Positions 9,434 through 18,503 of a stretch of 64,000 nt of DNA are shown piece after piece; within the stretch, counting starts at the first letter, position 1, and each line of letters opens with the position of its first letter. Below the pieces are notes generated by a model, which was not told the DNA's origin, searched no databases, and saw nothing but the letters and a program-made list of their open reading frames with translations. The DNA is taken from NCBI RefSeq assembly GCF_007746075.1, contig NZ_CP036339.1, positions 2,819,786 through 2,883,785 of the forward strand. The letters run 5' to 3'. The position numbers and the translations under genes were made by a program. The DNA comes from Lacipirellula limnantheis (GTDB taxonomy: Bacteria; Planctomycetota; Planctomycetia; Pirellulales; Lacipirellulaceae).

Positions 9434-10357
9434 ATGAACGGATCACTAGGCAGTATCATGGTTTGGGCGCTGCTCTTGGTCGCTTGCCGCGCCGCCGACG
9501 GGCAAGACCTCGTGCTAAACTGGCCGATCGCCTATAGCGGCACGAGCGCCGGGCAAACCGGCTGGCATCTTAACGACGGCGGCTGGCCAGCGTTCATCGA
9601 ACGGCACGTGAAGCCGGCGCTGCGGTGGTGCGAACAGTCGGGGGTGAAGCCTGCGATTTTAATCCACCATCCCTGGGGCCAATTCACGGCGGACGGGGAG
9701 GCGATGACGATCGACGCGATCGACCAGGCGCGCGCCGCAGGCGCCCGTTTCTTGCTCGACGACTTCGCGTCGGCCAACGGCTGGAAAGAAATCACGAAGG
9801 ACGTGCCCTGCTACGGCTATTTCGGCGGAGTCGATTTGACGCCGAGATTACGAAAACTGTCGGCTGCCGATCGGGCCGCACTGATCGCTCGCAACCTGAA
9901 GCCGTTGGCGGACGCGGGCTTCCGCGGGATCTATCTCGACGCTGCCGAGAATGCAATCCAGCAACCGTACCGCGGCGTTACCAAGGAGCAATCCGCGGCC
10001 GTCTCCGTCGATCTTCTTACCTTGGCTACGGCCGATGACATGTTTCCCGAGCGTGCCGGCATCGAAGCGGCTCCGCGGGCGTTTCCGCAGTTCAAACATC
10101 TCTGGGATCGCAACATTGTCGTCGAGGACAAGGTGTGGCTCCATCGGTTTGGTCCCGATCGACACCGGGACTGGAAGGCTCTCGGCTACGTGCGGAGCGT
10201 GCTGACCGGAAAGGTGTGGCGCACGCTGCCGTATCGTGACGATACCCGAGCCACGGTCGCCGCGGCGAAGGCCATTGTCAGAGACAACTGCACGCCGTGC
10301 GTTGGTCCGCAACCGCTCATCGGCGCCGGCGTAGCGGCGCGCGAGCTGGTGAAGTAA
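9434..10357 (+). CDS. Unknown secreted protein, possibly barrel-fold hydrolase
   Basis: 307 residues from the ATG at 9434; a TTG four codons upstream is also in frame but the ATG fits the signal peptide better (IMVWALLLVACRAADGQ). The mature part has alternating strand and helix segments with acidic ends: AGARFLLDDFASANGW near 105, VPCYGYFGGVD near 120 and FRGIYLDAAENAI near 165. This pattern resembles (beta/alpha)8 glycoside hydrolases, with Asp pairs as possible catalytic residues, but I do not recognise the family. It diverges from the alpha-galactosidase-like gene and is convergent with a PEP-CTERM gene, which places it among secreted carbohydrate-related proteins. Confidence 0.7.
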   Translation: MNGSLGSIMVWALLLVACRAADGQDLVLNWPIAYSGTSAGQTGWHLNDGGWPAFIERHVKPALRWCEQSGVKPAILIHHPWGQFTADGEAMTIDAIDQARAAGARFLLDDFASANGWKEITKDVPCYGYFGGVDLTPRLRKLSAADRAALIARNLKPLADAGFRGIYLDAAENAIQQPYRGVTKEQSAAVSVDLLTLATADDMFPERAGIEAAPRAFPQFKHLWDRNIVVEDKVWLHRFGPDRHRDWKALGYVRSVLTGKVWRTLPYRDDTRATVAAAKAIVRDNCTPCVGPQPLIGAGVAARELVK

Positions 10358-10435
10358 TGACCCCCTCGTGCGAAGTCTGGAAATGTTTGCCACGAGCTGC
10401 GCAGCGCAAGCGGGACCACAACCGATCGGCCGGGT

Positions 10436-10471
10436 AATGGCAGCCCCGGAGCCATCCGAGGGGCTGCCATT
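10436..10471 (-). terminator. Perfect 12-bp hairpin after a PEP-CTERM gene
   Basis: Arms 10436-10447 and 10460-10471 are perfect inverted repeats of 12 bp (AATGGCAGCCCC and its complement) with a 12-nt loop, starting 5 bp past the stop of the PEP-CTERM gene at 10476. There is no U tract. The position suggests a terminator or mRNA-stabilising structure, perhaps shared by the convergent gene. Confidence 0.6.
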
Positions 10472-10475
10472 GGCG

Positions 10476-11414
10476 TTAGGCGACCTTCGAATGGTTGCGA
10501 CGACGTCCCCCGGCAACGAGTCCAAAAAGTCCCAGCGCCATGGCAAGCGTCGTCGGCTCTGGAATCGCCGTCGCGACGGGCGGCGCCGCGCCGAAGTTTG
10601 CTTTCCAGGTCGCCAGGTCGGCCGCGCTGAGTGGAGCGGGCGATCCGCCCCGCTGCCAATCGAGGAAGTCGGCCCCGTCAACGTAATTGTCGCCATCAAA
10701 ATCGCCCGCCACGCCGTCGACGAAGGGGGTGTCCTGCGCCGCCGCAAAGCGAAAAACGCCCAAGGTGTTCTCGTTGTTTTCGTTGTGGAGAATGCCGGCC
10801 CTGCCACTCGTGTAAGTGGAATCGATCGCTGTGACGGTCGGTTCGGATGGCTTGGGATCCTCGGGACGCCACAAATAGACGCTCAATTGGTCGCCGACGA
10901 CGTTCAGTTCAATCATCGCGTCGGCGTTGGTATCGATATCAAGACCGCCTAGTTCGTCGAGGGTAACAATATCGACGCCAGGATCGATGCGCAACAGTTC
11001 GACACGTCCGACTTCGTTACTGAGAATTGCCAAATATCCGGTCACGGTCGCGGGGTCGTAGCGGGCCCAGACGCCAAGCGTGCCGCCGATCTGCTCTGGC
11101 TGCTCTCCGGGCATGACCACGGCCTGGGTGCGAACATAGGTGTCGGTGAAATTCATATCGACCGAGGCCTCGATGACGCTGTTGTCATCGCCGTCATCTG
11201 GGGAGGACAAGACATAGTCGCCGGTCGATGCGTTCAGGACGCCGTTGGGGAAATAGCCGCTGGCGTTTGACTGCCAGGTAACCGGGTTGCCGTCAGTCGC
11301 GCTGCCGTCATTGAAGTCGTCGTACCAGCCTGCGGCTTGGACGGACGATTGCGCGGCCAGTGCTAAGGCCAGGAAGGCCAGCAATCCTCTGCAGCGAAAA
11401 CATGATGTGAGCAT
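10476..11414 (-). CDS. PEP-CTERM protein with a concanavalin-like domain and EF-hand loop
   Basis: 312 residues. The signal peptide is LLAFLALALAAQSSVQA. The body (about 30-215) looks like a LamG/concanavalin-type beta-sandwich (WYDDFNDGSA, then VWARYDPATVTGYLAIL), often used for sugar or surface binding. It is followed by a calcium-loop or dockerin-like segment (GDFDGDNYVDGADFLDWQRG, then LATWKANFGA). The C-terminus is a sorting signal, PEPTTLAMALGLFGLVAGG followed by RRR. PEP-CTERM signals are processed by an exosortase, with the protein exported to the envelope or matrix. A perfect hairpin follows the stop codon. The ligand is unknown. Confidence 0.87.
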   Translation of the reverse strand: MLTSCFRCRGLLAFLALALAAQSSVQAAGWYDDFNDGSATDGNPVTWQSNASGYFPNGVLNASTGDYVLSSPDDGDDNSVIEASVDMNFTDTYVRTQAVVMPGEQPEQIGGTLGVWARYDPATVTGYLAILSNEVGRVELLRIDPGVDIVTLDELGGLDIDTNADAMIELNVVGDQLSVYLWRPEDPKPSEPTVTAIDSTYTSGRAGILHNENNENTLGVFRFAAAQDTPFVDGVAGDFDGDNYVDGADFLDWQRGGSPAPLSAADLATWKANFGAAPPVATAIPEPTTLAMALGLFGLVAGGRRRNHSKVA

Positions 11415-11798
11415 CAGTGCGTCCCGGTGGTGGAAAAGTCAGTGGAAAAGCCGCGTGGATCGGCGACAGCGCCGCGGACCGATGGCCGTCCGGAGGACCC
11501 CGGCGCACCCCCGTCGACCATTACCGAAGTAGCGTAGCGGCAATTGTAACGGCTGCGCGTGCGTGAAGCGTCGCTGGCTAGAAAACTTTCTTGGTTATCT
11601 TTTTGCGCCTCAAGGGGGCGGCGGCGGCGCTCGCTGCTAGCGGCGAGCGTTCAATCGCCTTGGGGCGGTCGAGTTTCCGGAAGTAGGCAAGGTAAATCGG
11701 CAGCGCTACGCGCTGATGCGGCCCCCTGGCACGTCACGCGTGGTGCTTAGCTGCCGAGGCAAGCATCATGGCTAACTGGAGGGAGGCGGCAGGCCCAC
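11415..11798. other. Intergenic, no gene
   Basis: About 380 bp between two minus-strand genes. It should contain the promoter of the PEP-CTERM gene. The only open frame (+, 63 residues) is basic and low in sequence complexity, with no family resemblance, and is rejected. Confidence 0.45.
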
Positions 11799-13244
11799 TC
11801 AACGCTTCGCGTCAGATTGCTCGCGAAAAGCATAGAGGCGTCCCGCGGTCCGGACATAAAGGGTGTCGTCGGCGATCGCCGGAGTGGCCGACGTTCGTTC
11901 GCCCAGCGGAGGATTCTTCGCGAGCACGACGGGAGATGACTCGCCTGCCTTGAGCACCGTGATCGTGCCATCGGTTAGCGACGTGAAGTAGATGGAGCCA
12001 TTGGCCGCCACGGGCGACGCGTAGTATCCTCCGGACGCCACGGCTCGCTTCTGATACAGCTCCTCGCCGCTGGCGACGTCATTCACGGTGACGATGCCGC
12101 CATCCTTCACCATCACTTGCTGGCCGTTGTACACAATCGCTGACGGGACGTAGGGAAGTCCGCCTTCATGGCGCCAGCGGACGTGCGTCGCCGTCACGTC
12201 GCCCGAGCCGCCAGGCTGCAGGGCAAACGCACTGTTCTTCGCCGCTGCCATCAACGCACCAGCAGCGTCCCATTCGTCGCTGGTGATCGAGCCGTCTTGG
12301 CTCGCGTCGATCACGTCAAAAAAATCCTTGAGTGGACTCTTGGCCAGTTCCTCACGCGAGAGCGCCCCATCCCCGTCCCCATCCGCCAACAGGACCAGCT
12401 GAAACGTAGGCAGCTTGAAATCGGCGTCGCCAGCTGCGCCGGGCGACCAAGCGGCGAAGTAAAGATCGCCGTTGGCGATCACTGGCGAAGCGCAGCATGA
12501 GGTCGGCATCCCTTCGACGAACCACTGCGGTTCGCCGGTCTGCAGATCGTATCCTATCAATCGCCCGTGGCCCGCTGCAGCCACCTGCTTGCCACCGGCC
12601 GTCTCCCAAATCACCGGCGTGCTGAAGCCGCCGCGCGAGGTGCGCGGTTGCCGCCACTTGACGGCGCCGCTCTCGACGTCGAGCGCGATTAGCTGCGAAT
12701 CGCTTGGTCCGTCGCGCAGTAGCAAGACGACCCCGTCTTCGATAACAGGCGATGTCCCGGTCCCAAAATTACCGAGCGTCGCCGCCGTCGGCAACGGATA
12801 GTTCCAGAGTTCTCGGCCGGTCTTGTCGTAACAGAAAAGTCCGCAAGACCCGAAGTACGAGACGATCCGCTCGCCGTCGGTCGCCGGCGTCGACGCGGCC
12901 GGACTGCCGTCCGCCGGATGGTAGGACTCCAGTCGCTCTGCAGGGGCCGCTGCCCGCCACGCTTCGCTCCCGTCGCTGCGGCGGTAGGCGATAGTCCAGA
13001 GTTTGCCTCCGTCGAATCCTGTCATCACGATGAGGTCGTCCAGCACGATGGGCGACGACAACCCCGGCGGCGCCTCGACTTTCCAGAGGACGTTTTCTTC
13101 CGGACCCACGTGGATCGGGGGCTGTTGACCCTCGGCAACGCCGGAACCGTTGGGCCCGCGGAAGCGAGGCCACGGCGAAGCGATCTCGGCGCTGATCGCA
13201 GCAGACGCGAAGCACAGAAGAAATGCAATTACCAGTTTAGACAT
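11799..13244 (-). CDS. PQQ-propeller secreted protein with inserted EF-hand pair
   Basis: 481 residues from the ATG at 13244, which starts a signal peptide (MSKLVIAFLLCFASAAISA); an upstream in-frame start at 13283 would add a useless 13-residue extension. The WPRFRGPNGSG motif and repeated propeller blades (WKVEAPPGLSSPIVLDD, YDKTGRELWNYPLP, YDLQTGEPQWFVEG) mark the PQQ-binding-like beta-propeller family common in planctomycetes. Two EF-hand loops are inserted within the propeller, DGDGDGALSREE at about 288-300 and DASQDGSITSDE at about 312-325. Most of these proteins probably do not bind PQQ, and their role is unknown. It is probably monocistronic. Confidence 0.87.
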   Translation of the reverse strand: MSKLVIAFLLCFASAAISAEIASPWPRFRGPNGSGVAEGQQPPIHVGPEENVLWKVEAPPGLSSPIVLDDLIVMTGFDGGKLWTIAYRRSDGSEAWRAAAPAERLESYHPADGSPAASTPATDGERIVSYFGSCGLFCYDKTGRELWNYPLPTAATLGNFGTGTSPVIEDGVVLLLRDGPSDSQLIALDVESGAVKWRQPRTSRGGFSTPVIWETAGGKQVAAAGHGRLIGYDLQTGEPQWFVEGMPTSCCASPVIANGDLYFAAWSPGAAGDADFKLPTFQLVLLADGDGDGALSREELAKSPLKDFFDVIDASQDGSITSDEWDAAGALMAAAKNSAFALQPGGSGDVTATHVRWRHEGGLPYVPSAIVYNGQQVMVKDGGIVTVNDVASGEELYQKRAVASGGYYASPVAANGSIYFTSLTDGTITVLKAGESSPVVLAKNPPLGERTSATPAIADDTLYVRTAGRLYAFREQSDAKR

Positions 13245-13368
13245 GTCGTCGTCTCCGCTTGAGCAGGCTGGCCTCATCGTCAAAGGAGTTCATTCTGACG
13301 GCCGCCTTGTTCTAAACAAGTCTTTCCGCGACCAAATGAGCTTGGATGAGCCGCGCCTCAGGGGGCTC

Positions 13369-13836
13369 CTAGAACAAGCGGTACGGCGAGGCGTGCTGAT
13401 TTGGACGGCTTCTCTTCGCAGTGCGATCGCGGATCAAGGCCGAGCCATTTCCCTGATCCTCGGCGCTTGTTGCGAGAACGCTCGCCATTTCAATCAAAGT
13501 GTCAAAGGGTTTGGAGGCCCTTTTCCGACGTCGCAGCCATCGCGATCGAGGCGACCTCATGCAGGCACTGCCGCCAACGATCACGAGACCCGCCAGCACT
13601 CGAGATGAAGGTTCCGGTACGCGTACGACGTTGGCCGTTGCGTCAACGTCGATGGGAGTTCCATTGGAGAGCACGCCCTGGAAACGACCGGCGCTTCCAA
13701 GAAGTCCGATTGCGACTGGGGCGGTCCTTGGGTGGTTCGTCTTTCTTGATGGCCGTGACACGTTGAACGCAAGAAAAGCTACGCTCGCCGATCGCACATC
13801 TCGTTGCCAATTGGCAGCCAAAAAAAGGCAAATCAA
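13369..13836 (-). pseudogene. Orphan tail of a PEP-CTERM protein
   Basis: The 155-codon frame contains GVLSNGTPIDVDATANV directly followed by VRVPEPSSRVLAGLVIVG and arginines, the usual ending of a PEP-CTERM protein. No signal peptide or start of a complete protein is present upstream, and the frame runs on for about 60 residues beyond the sorting signal. This suggests the 3' end of a gene whose 5' part has been lost and whose stop has been mutated away. Confidence 0.5.
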
Positions 13837-14361
13837 ACGTACAGAATGGAGAAGTGTGCGACCGCGGAATGGATGCGTTAGAGTGGCGAGATGATTGAAT
13901 CGCCGTTCATTCTCGCATCGCTGAGCGATCTAGTCCCCTGGATTCCAATAGTGGTTATCATCATCGGCATGTCATCGTGTGGGATTGTATGCAGGGACTC
14001 TCAATCGTCACGCTGGGACGACGACCATGAAGACAAACCATAACCAACTCAACCGCCCGCAGTGAAGAGAATCTGCATTGCTTGGAGTGACACTGGCGTC
14101 AGGACATACGCGTGTCCTTAATAGCGATATTCGCCGTTGTGAGGCGAACCCTCGGCGCCACGCCAAGAACGCCAAATTCTCGGTGACGACAAACACTATT
14201 CGGAGGGTAGGGCGGGCGCGGGGCGTGGAAATGAAACAGACTCGAAATAACCGATCGCGATGTCCCACTACGCTTTTTGCGCCATCGGCTGGACGTTACG
14301 GCGTCGCCCCTACGGTCTGCGTCCTGGCGGACATCCTGACCAGAGTCATCGACCCCCGCTT
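13837..14361. other. Intergenic, nothing recognised
   Basis: No open frame here has a family motif. The 86-residue minus frame at 14008-14268 and the 95-residue plus frame overlap each other without clear coding character. Confidence 0.4.
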
Positions 14362-14553
14362 CTAGCGGATCGACGCCAGGTTCAGCCAGGCGGCGCCGGC
14401 GGGCGACACGACGATCTTTCCTGCCGCCAATTCCAGCAAGCCCTTCGCAATCAAGCTATCGACGGCGATATCCGAGACGGCGTCGCGCTCGGGAAACTCT
14501 CGAAACCCATTGCGCATGCCCGTCTCATCGTCGGTCCATTCAATGCACGACAC
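14362..14553 (-). CDS. Small hypothetical protein, winged-helix-like end
   Basis: 63 residues from a GTG at 14553. The second half, DSLIAKGLLELAAGKIVVSP then AGAAWL, resembles the helix-wing part of small winged-helix proteins. The third-position composition is GC-rich like neighbouring genes. There is no clear Shine-Dalgarno sequence and no informative neighbour, so the call is tentative; it could also be an accidental frame. Confidence 0.35.
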   Translation of the reverse strand: MSCIEWTDDETGMRNGFREFPERDAVSDIAVDSLIAKGLLELAAGKIVVSPAGAAWLNLASIR

Positions 14554-14695
14554 GACTGATGACTCTGCCGGTTACCTTCAACAAATCAGGGATACTTGGC
14601 AGGCGACCAGATCTCGGGCGCCGGCGTCTACGGCAATGGTCCAGCGTCATCAAGACGTCGAACAGGGATTGCTAAAAGTCTCCGCGAATGCCGCC

Positions 14696-15670
<975 letters not shown>

Positions 15671-16174
15671 TCATCCAGCTACATGCGGTTGTAGGTCAAC
15701 CAGTAAGAGCACTGGGCCTAAATCGATGGCCTTCAGCTGGACGTAACGGGCATCCGTGACATGGGGCATTTGAGCGGGACTCTCCGCGCGAGTCACGACG
15801 GGCGTCGACATACTGAAATGGTACGGCGTTCCCTTGAGGATCGTTTTCGCTTGCCCCGCAATCACGTTGGCGAACTCGCCCGCAACGTCGTTGATGAGTT
15901 CCTCGGTCAGCTGGACGCCATCGGGGAGGTAGCGGGCCGCTAGTTGCAAGGCCGCCTTGGACGTCAGAACTAACGTCATTGTGCCCGGAATCTGACGCTG
16001 TAGTTGGATTGAGGCCAAAACGACTTCTTGTGAAGGCATGTCTTTTATCGTCGGCAGCTTACTCTCGGAATACGCTTCGATTTGCGTTAATTCCTGCAGG
16101 GCGGTGATCGCGGCCGATTGAAAGGCGTTGGCTGCTTCACTTGGCGGGATGGCTAGGATGTTGAATTCGTTCAT
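15671..16174 (-). CDS. cheX: CheX-type CheY-P phosphatase
   Basis: 167 residues. The CheC/CheX/FliY signature is present as D96-x3-E100-x2-N103 (INDVAGEFANVIAGQ), with the Glu and Asn expected to position a water molecule for dephosphorylation of phospho-CheY. The following LKGTPYHFSMSTPVVTRAE and the strand-rich C-terminus match CheX. It is the last gene of the chemosensory cluster and overlaps cheR by 4 nt (ATGA), indicating translational coupling. Only one copy of the motif is present, as in CheX rather than CheC. It probably resets the signal produced by the CheA of this cluster. Confidence 0.85.
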   Translation of the reverse strand: MNEFNILAIPPSEAANAFQSAAITALQELTQIEAYSESKLPTIKDMPSQEVVLASIQLQRQIPGTMTLVLTSKAALQLAARYLPDGVQLTEELINDVAGEFANVIAGQAKTILKGTPYHFSMSTPVVTRAESPAQMPHVTDARYVQLKAIDLGPVLLLVDLQPHVAG

Positions 16175-17016
16175 GGAATAAGCTCTCTCGGTGGCTTCAA
16201 CTGATAAAAGCCGGACCGAAGGGTCTCAACGCGATAGAATGAGTCATCGAGATTGAACGTGGTTTCGGCGCCCCCGAGCAGAAGGTACCCGTCTGCGCTG
16301 AGCACCCGGCCGACGCGGCCCAGGATCGATTTCTTTACGTCGTTGTCGAAATAAATCATCACATTCCGTAAGAACACCAAATCCCAGGTGGGCATGGCTG
16401 GCCAGGGTTGCGCGAGGTTCAGCGGGGAGAACGTCACCGTCCTGCGAATGCGTTCGTCGAGGTGCCAGAACGCTCCTTCCTGCCGAAACCATTTCAGCAA
16501 CAGCGAAGTCGGCAACCCCCGGTTCACTTCCACCTGCGAATATCGCCCGGCACGGGAGCGGTCGAGCATGTCGTGCGAGACGTCTGTCGCTGAGAGATTG
16601 AGTCGCCATGAGTTGAGTTCAGGAAACCACTCTCTCAGCATCAGCGCTACCGAGTAAGGCTCTTGGCCGCTGGAACTGGCGGCGAACCAGATATTAAGTT
16701 GGCGCACAGATTGGCGAGCCGCGATCAGTTTCGGGAGCACGGTCTTCTTGAGCGTCTCGAACGGGTGAATGTCCCGAAAGAACGACGTTTCGGTGACAAC
16801 CATCGCTTCGACAACCTCGGTCGTCAGCCCGCTGTCAGACCCGCGGAGCCTGTCGATCAACGGCTCGATGCCGGCGAGGCCGTGCCGCTCGGCCAACGGC
16901 AAGAGCCGGGCTTTCACCAGATATTCCTTACCGGGCTCCAGCACGAGCGCGCATCGCTCACGCACCAACTTAGCGACAAAGGCGAAATCGGCGGCGGAGA
17001 CCGTCGTATCAGCCAC
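16171..17016 (-). CDS. cheR: Chemotaxis protein methyltransferase CheR
   Basis: 281 residues, normal for the family. An N-terminal helical domain (about 1-80) precedes the SAM-binding domain: TSFFRDIHPFETLKK near 95, NIWFAASSSGQEPYSVAL near 125, NLSATDVSHDMLDRSR near 150 and WDLVFLRNVMIYFD near 235. It methylates glutamates in the signalling domain of methyl-accepting proteins with S-adenosylmethionine. It overlaps cheB upstream by 8 nt and cheX downstream by 4 nt. No TPR extension is present, and the receptor in this cluster has no CheR-binding pentapeptide at its end. Confidence 0.93.
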   Translation of the reverse strand: MADTTVSAADFAFVAKLVRERCALVLEPGKEYLVKARLLPLAERHGLAGIEPLIDRLRGSDSGLTTEVVEAMVVTETSFFRDIHPFETLKKTVLPKLIAARQSVRQLNIWFAASSSGQEPYSVALMLREWFPELNSWRLNLSATDVSHDMLDRSRAGRYSQVEVNRGLPTSLLLKWFRQEGAFWHLDERIRRTVTFSPLNLAQPWPAMPTWDLVFLRNVMIYFDNDVKKSILGRVGRVLSADGYLLLGGAETTFNLDDSFYRVETLRSGFYQLKPPRELIP

Positions 17017-18073
17017 GGCCGCCTCTTATGCGGCGAACAATCTCTCCGGCCATCATCGGCAGCGGCAGAACCCGATCGGCCAGGCCAGCGCGAGCGACAA
17101 AGCCGGGCATTCCCCACACGACGCTCGTGGCTTCATCTTGGGTGAGGATTTGTCCTCCCGCCGCACGAATCGCCTCGCAGCCCCGCAGGCCGTCCTGCCC
17201 CATGCCGGTGAGCACCACCGCGAGGCAGTTGGCGCCATAGAGGCTAGCAACTGACCGGAAAAGTGGATCAACCGCCGGACGGCAGGCGTTCTCTGGCGGT
17301 TCCTGGTTGATCTTGGTTCGAATTCGTTGCCCCTCTCGTACGAGAATGAGGTGATGATCGCCCGGCGCCACCCACGCTTTGCCTGGTTCCAACTCGCTTC
17401 CCGACTTCGCTTCCACCGTCGAGATCTGCGAGTTCTTGGAAAGTCGTTCCGCCAGCATGTGGGTGAACATGGGCGGCATGTGCTGCACTACGACGATCGG
17501 TACCGGTAGGCTCGGCGGCAGAAGAGTGAAGATCTCGGCCAAGGCGTTCGGGCCGCCAGTTGATGCGCCAATCGCCAGGACGTCGATCCGGGCGTTGGAT
17601 GCAATTGGGCGGGACGGCCGCGGGGTCGTCGGTGTTTTTTCGCGGTTGGGCGGCGACGGCGGCTTACTGGCGCACAGCGCGCGGATCGAGGGAATCAGTT
17701 CGGCGCGGATGATTTGCCGCGATGCTTCCAGCCCGCCCGGCCCACCGGGCTTGGCGAAGAAGTCGGACGCTCCTCGAGAAAGCGCCTCCAGCGTGGCCGC
17801 GGCGCCAAGTTCGGTGAGCGAGCTGAACATGACGACTGGAGTCGCGGGATGGCTGCCGCGGAGATGGGTCAGCGCCGTCAGGCCGTCCATGTCCGGCATT
17901 TCGATATCGAGAACAACCAGATCGGGATTGAGCTGGTTCATCTTTTCCAGCGCCATCCGCCCGGTGGAGGCGGAACCGGCGACCTCGATATCCGCCTGCG
18001 CTTCAAGTTCTTCCATGACCACTCGACGCACGACGATCGAGTCGTCGACAACGAGTACGCGAATCTTCTCCAT
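17009..18073 (-). CDS. cheB: Chemotaxis methylesterase/response regulator CheB
   Basis: About 354 residues from the ATG at 18073 (MEKIRVLVVDDS); an upstream start at 18088 would add five residues and overlap the cheY stop. The receiver domain holds the acidic pair and the phosphoacceptor Asp in LVVLDIEMPDMDG. The C-terminal esterase domain carries the Ser-His-Asp triad in AIGASTGGPNAL, VVVQHMPPMFTHMLAERL and LTGMGQDGLRG. It demethylates receptor glutamates, and phosphorylation of the receiver by CheA stimulates the esterase. A Pro-rich linker (about 140-170) joins the domains. It sits between cheY and cheR. Confidence 0.94.
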   Translation of the reverse strand: MEKIRVLVVDDSIVVRRVVMEELEAQADIEVAGSASTGRMALEKMNQLNPDLVVLDIEMPDMDGLTALTHLRGSHPATPVVMFSSLTELGAAATLEALSRGASDFFAKPGGPGGLEASRQIIRAELIPSIRALCASKPPSPPNREKTPTTPRPSRPIASNARIDVLAIGASTGGPNALAEIFTLLPPSLPVPIVVVQHMPPMFTHMLAERLSKNSQISTVEAKSGSELEPGKAWVAPGDHHLILVREGQRIRTKINQEPPENACRPAVDPLFRSVASLYGANCLAVVLTGMGQDGLRGCEAIRAAGGQILTQDEATSVVWGMPGFVARAGLADRVLPLPMMAGEIVRRIRGGRG

Positions 18074-18077
18074 GCCC

Positions 18078-18449
18078 CTAATCCTCAAAGGCTCCCAGCA
18101 GCGAAAGCTTGGCGACGAGCACCTCGGCGGTGAAGGGCTTCATCACGTACTCATTGGCGCCCGCGTTGATCGCCCGCTGCACCTGCTCGCTTTCGGTTTC
18201 GGTAGTGACCATCACGAGCCGCACTTCGTCCCACGCCCTCACTTTTCGCACGGCTTGAATGAACTCCAGGCCATTCATCACCGGCATGTTCCAATCGACG
18301 AGCACAAGCTGAATCTCCGGGTTCTCTTGCAATCGTTCCAGGCCCTCCTGGCCGTGGCCGGCAGCGACGACATCGAAACCCTGTTCGCGGAGAATGTTGC
18401 CTACGAGCAAGCGCACTGCCCGCGAGTCGTCGATTACAAGAGCTTGCAT
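18078..18449 (-). CDS. cheY: Single-domain response regulator, CheY-like
   Basis: 123 residues from the ATG at 18449 (MQALVIDDSRAVR); the longer start at 18488 adds 13 residues not seen in CheY. All receiver residues are present: the acidic pair in VIDDS, the phosphoacceptor in LVLVDWNMPVMNG, Thr in VMVTTETE and Lys in YVMKPF. It is a CheY-like output protein expected to be phosphorylated by the CheA of this cluster; whether it binds a flagellar motor is unknown, as no flagellar gene is in view. It lies 4 nt upstream of cheB. Confidence 0.92.
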   Translation of the reverse strand: MQALVIDDSRAVRLLVGNILREQGFDVVAAGHGQEGLERLQENPEIQLVLVDWNMPVMNGLEFIQAVRKVRAWDEVRLVMVTTETESEQVQRAINAGANEYVMKPFTAEVLVAKLSLLGAFED

Positions 18450-18503
18450 CGTCCAAATTTCCCGCCAGGCGCGCCGACGAACGTCCACATCATCTTACGC
18501 GAA

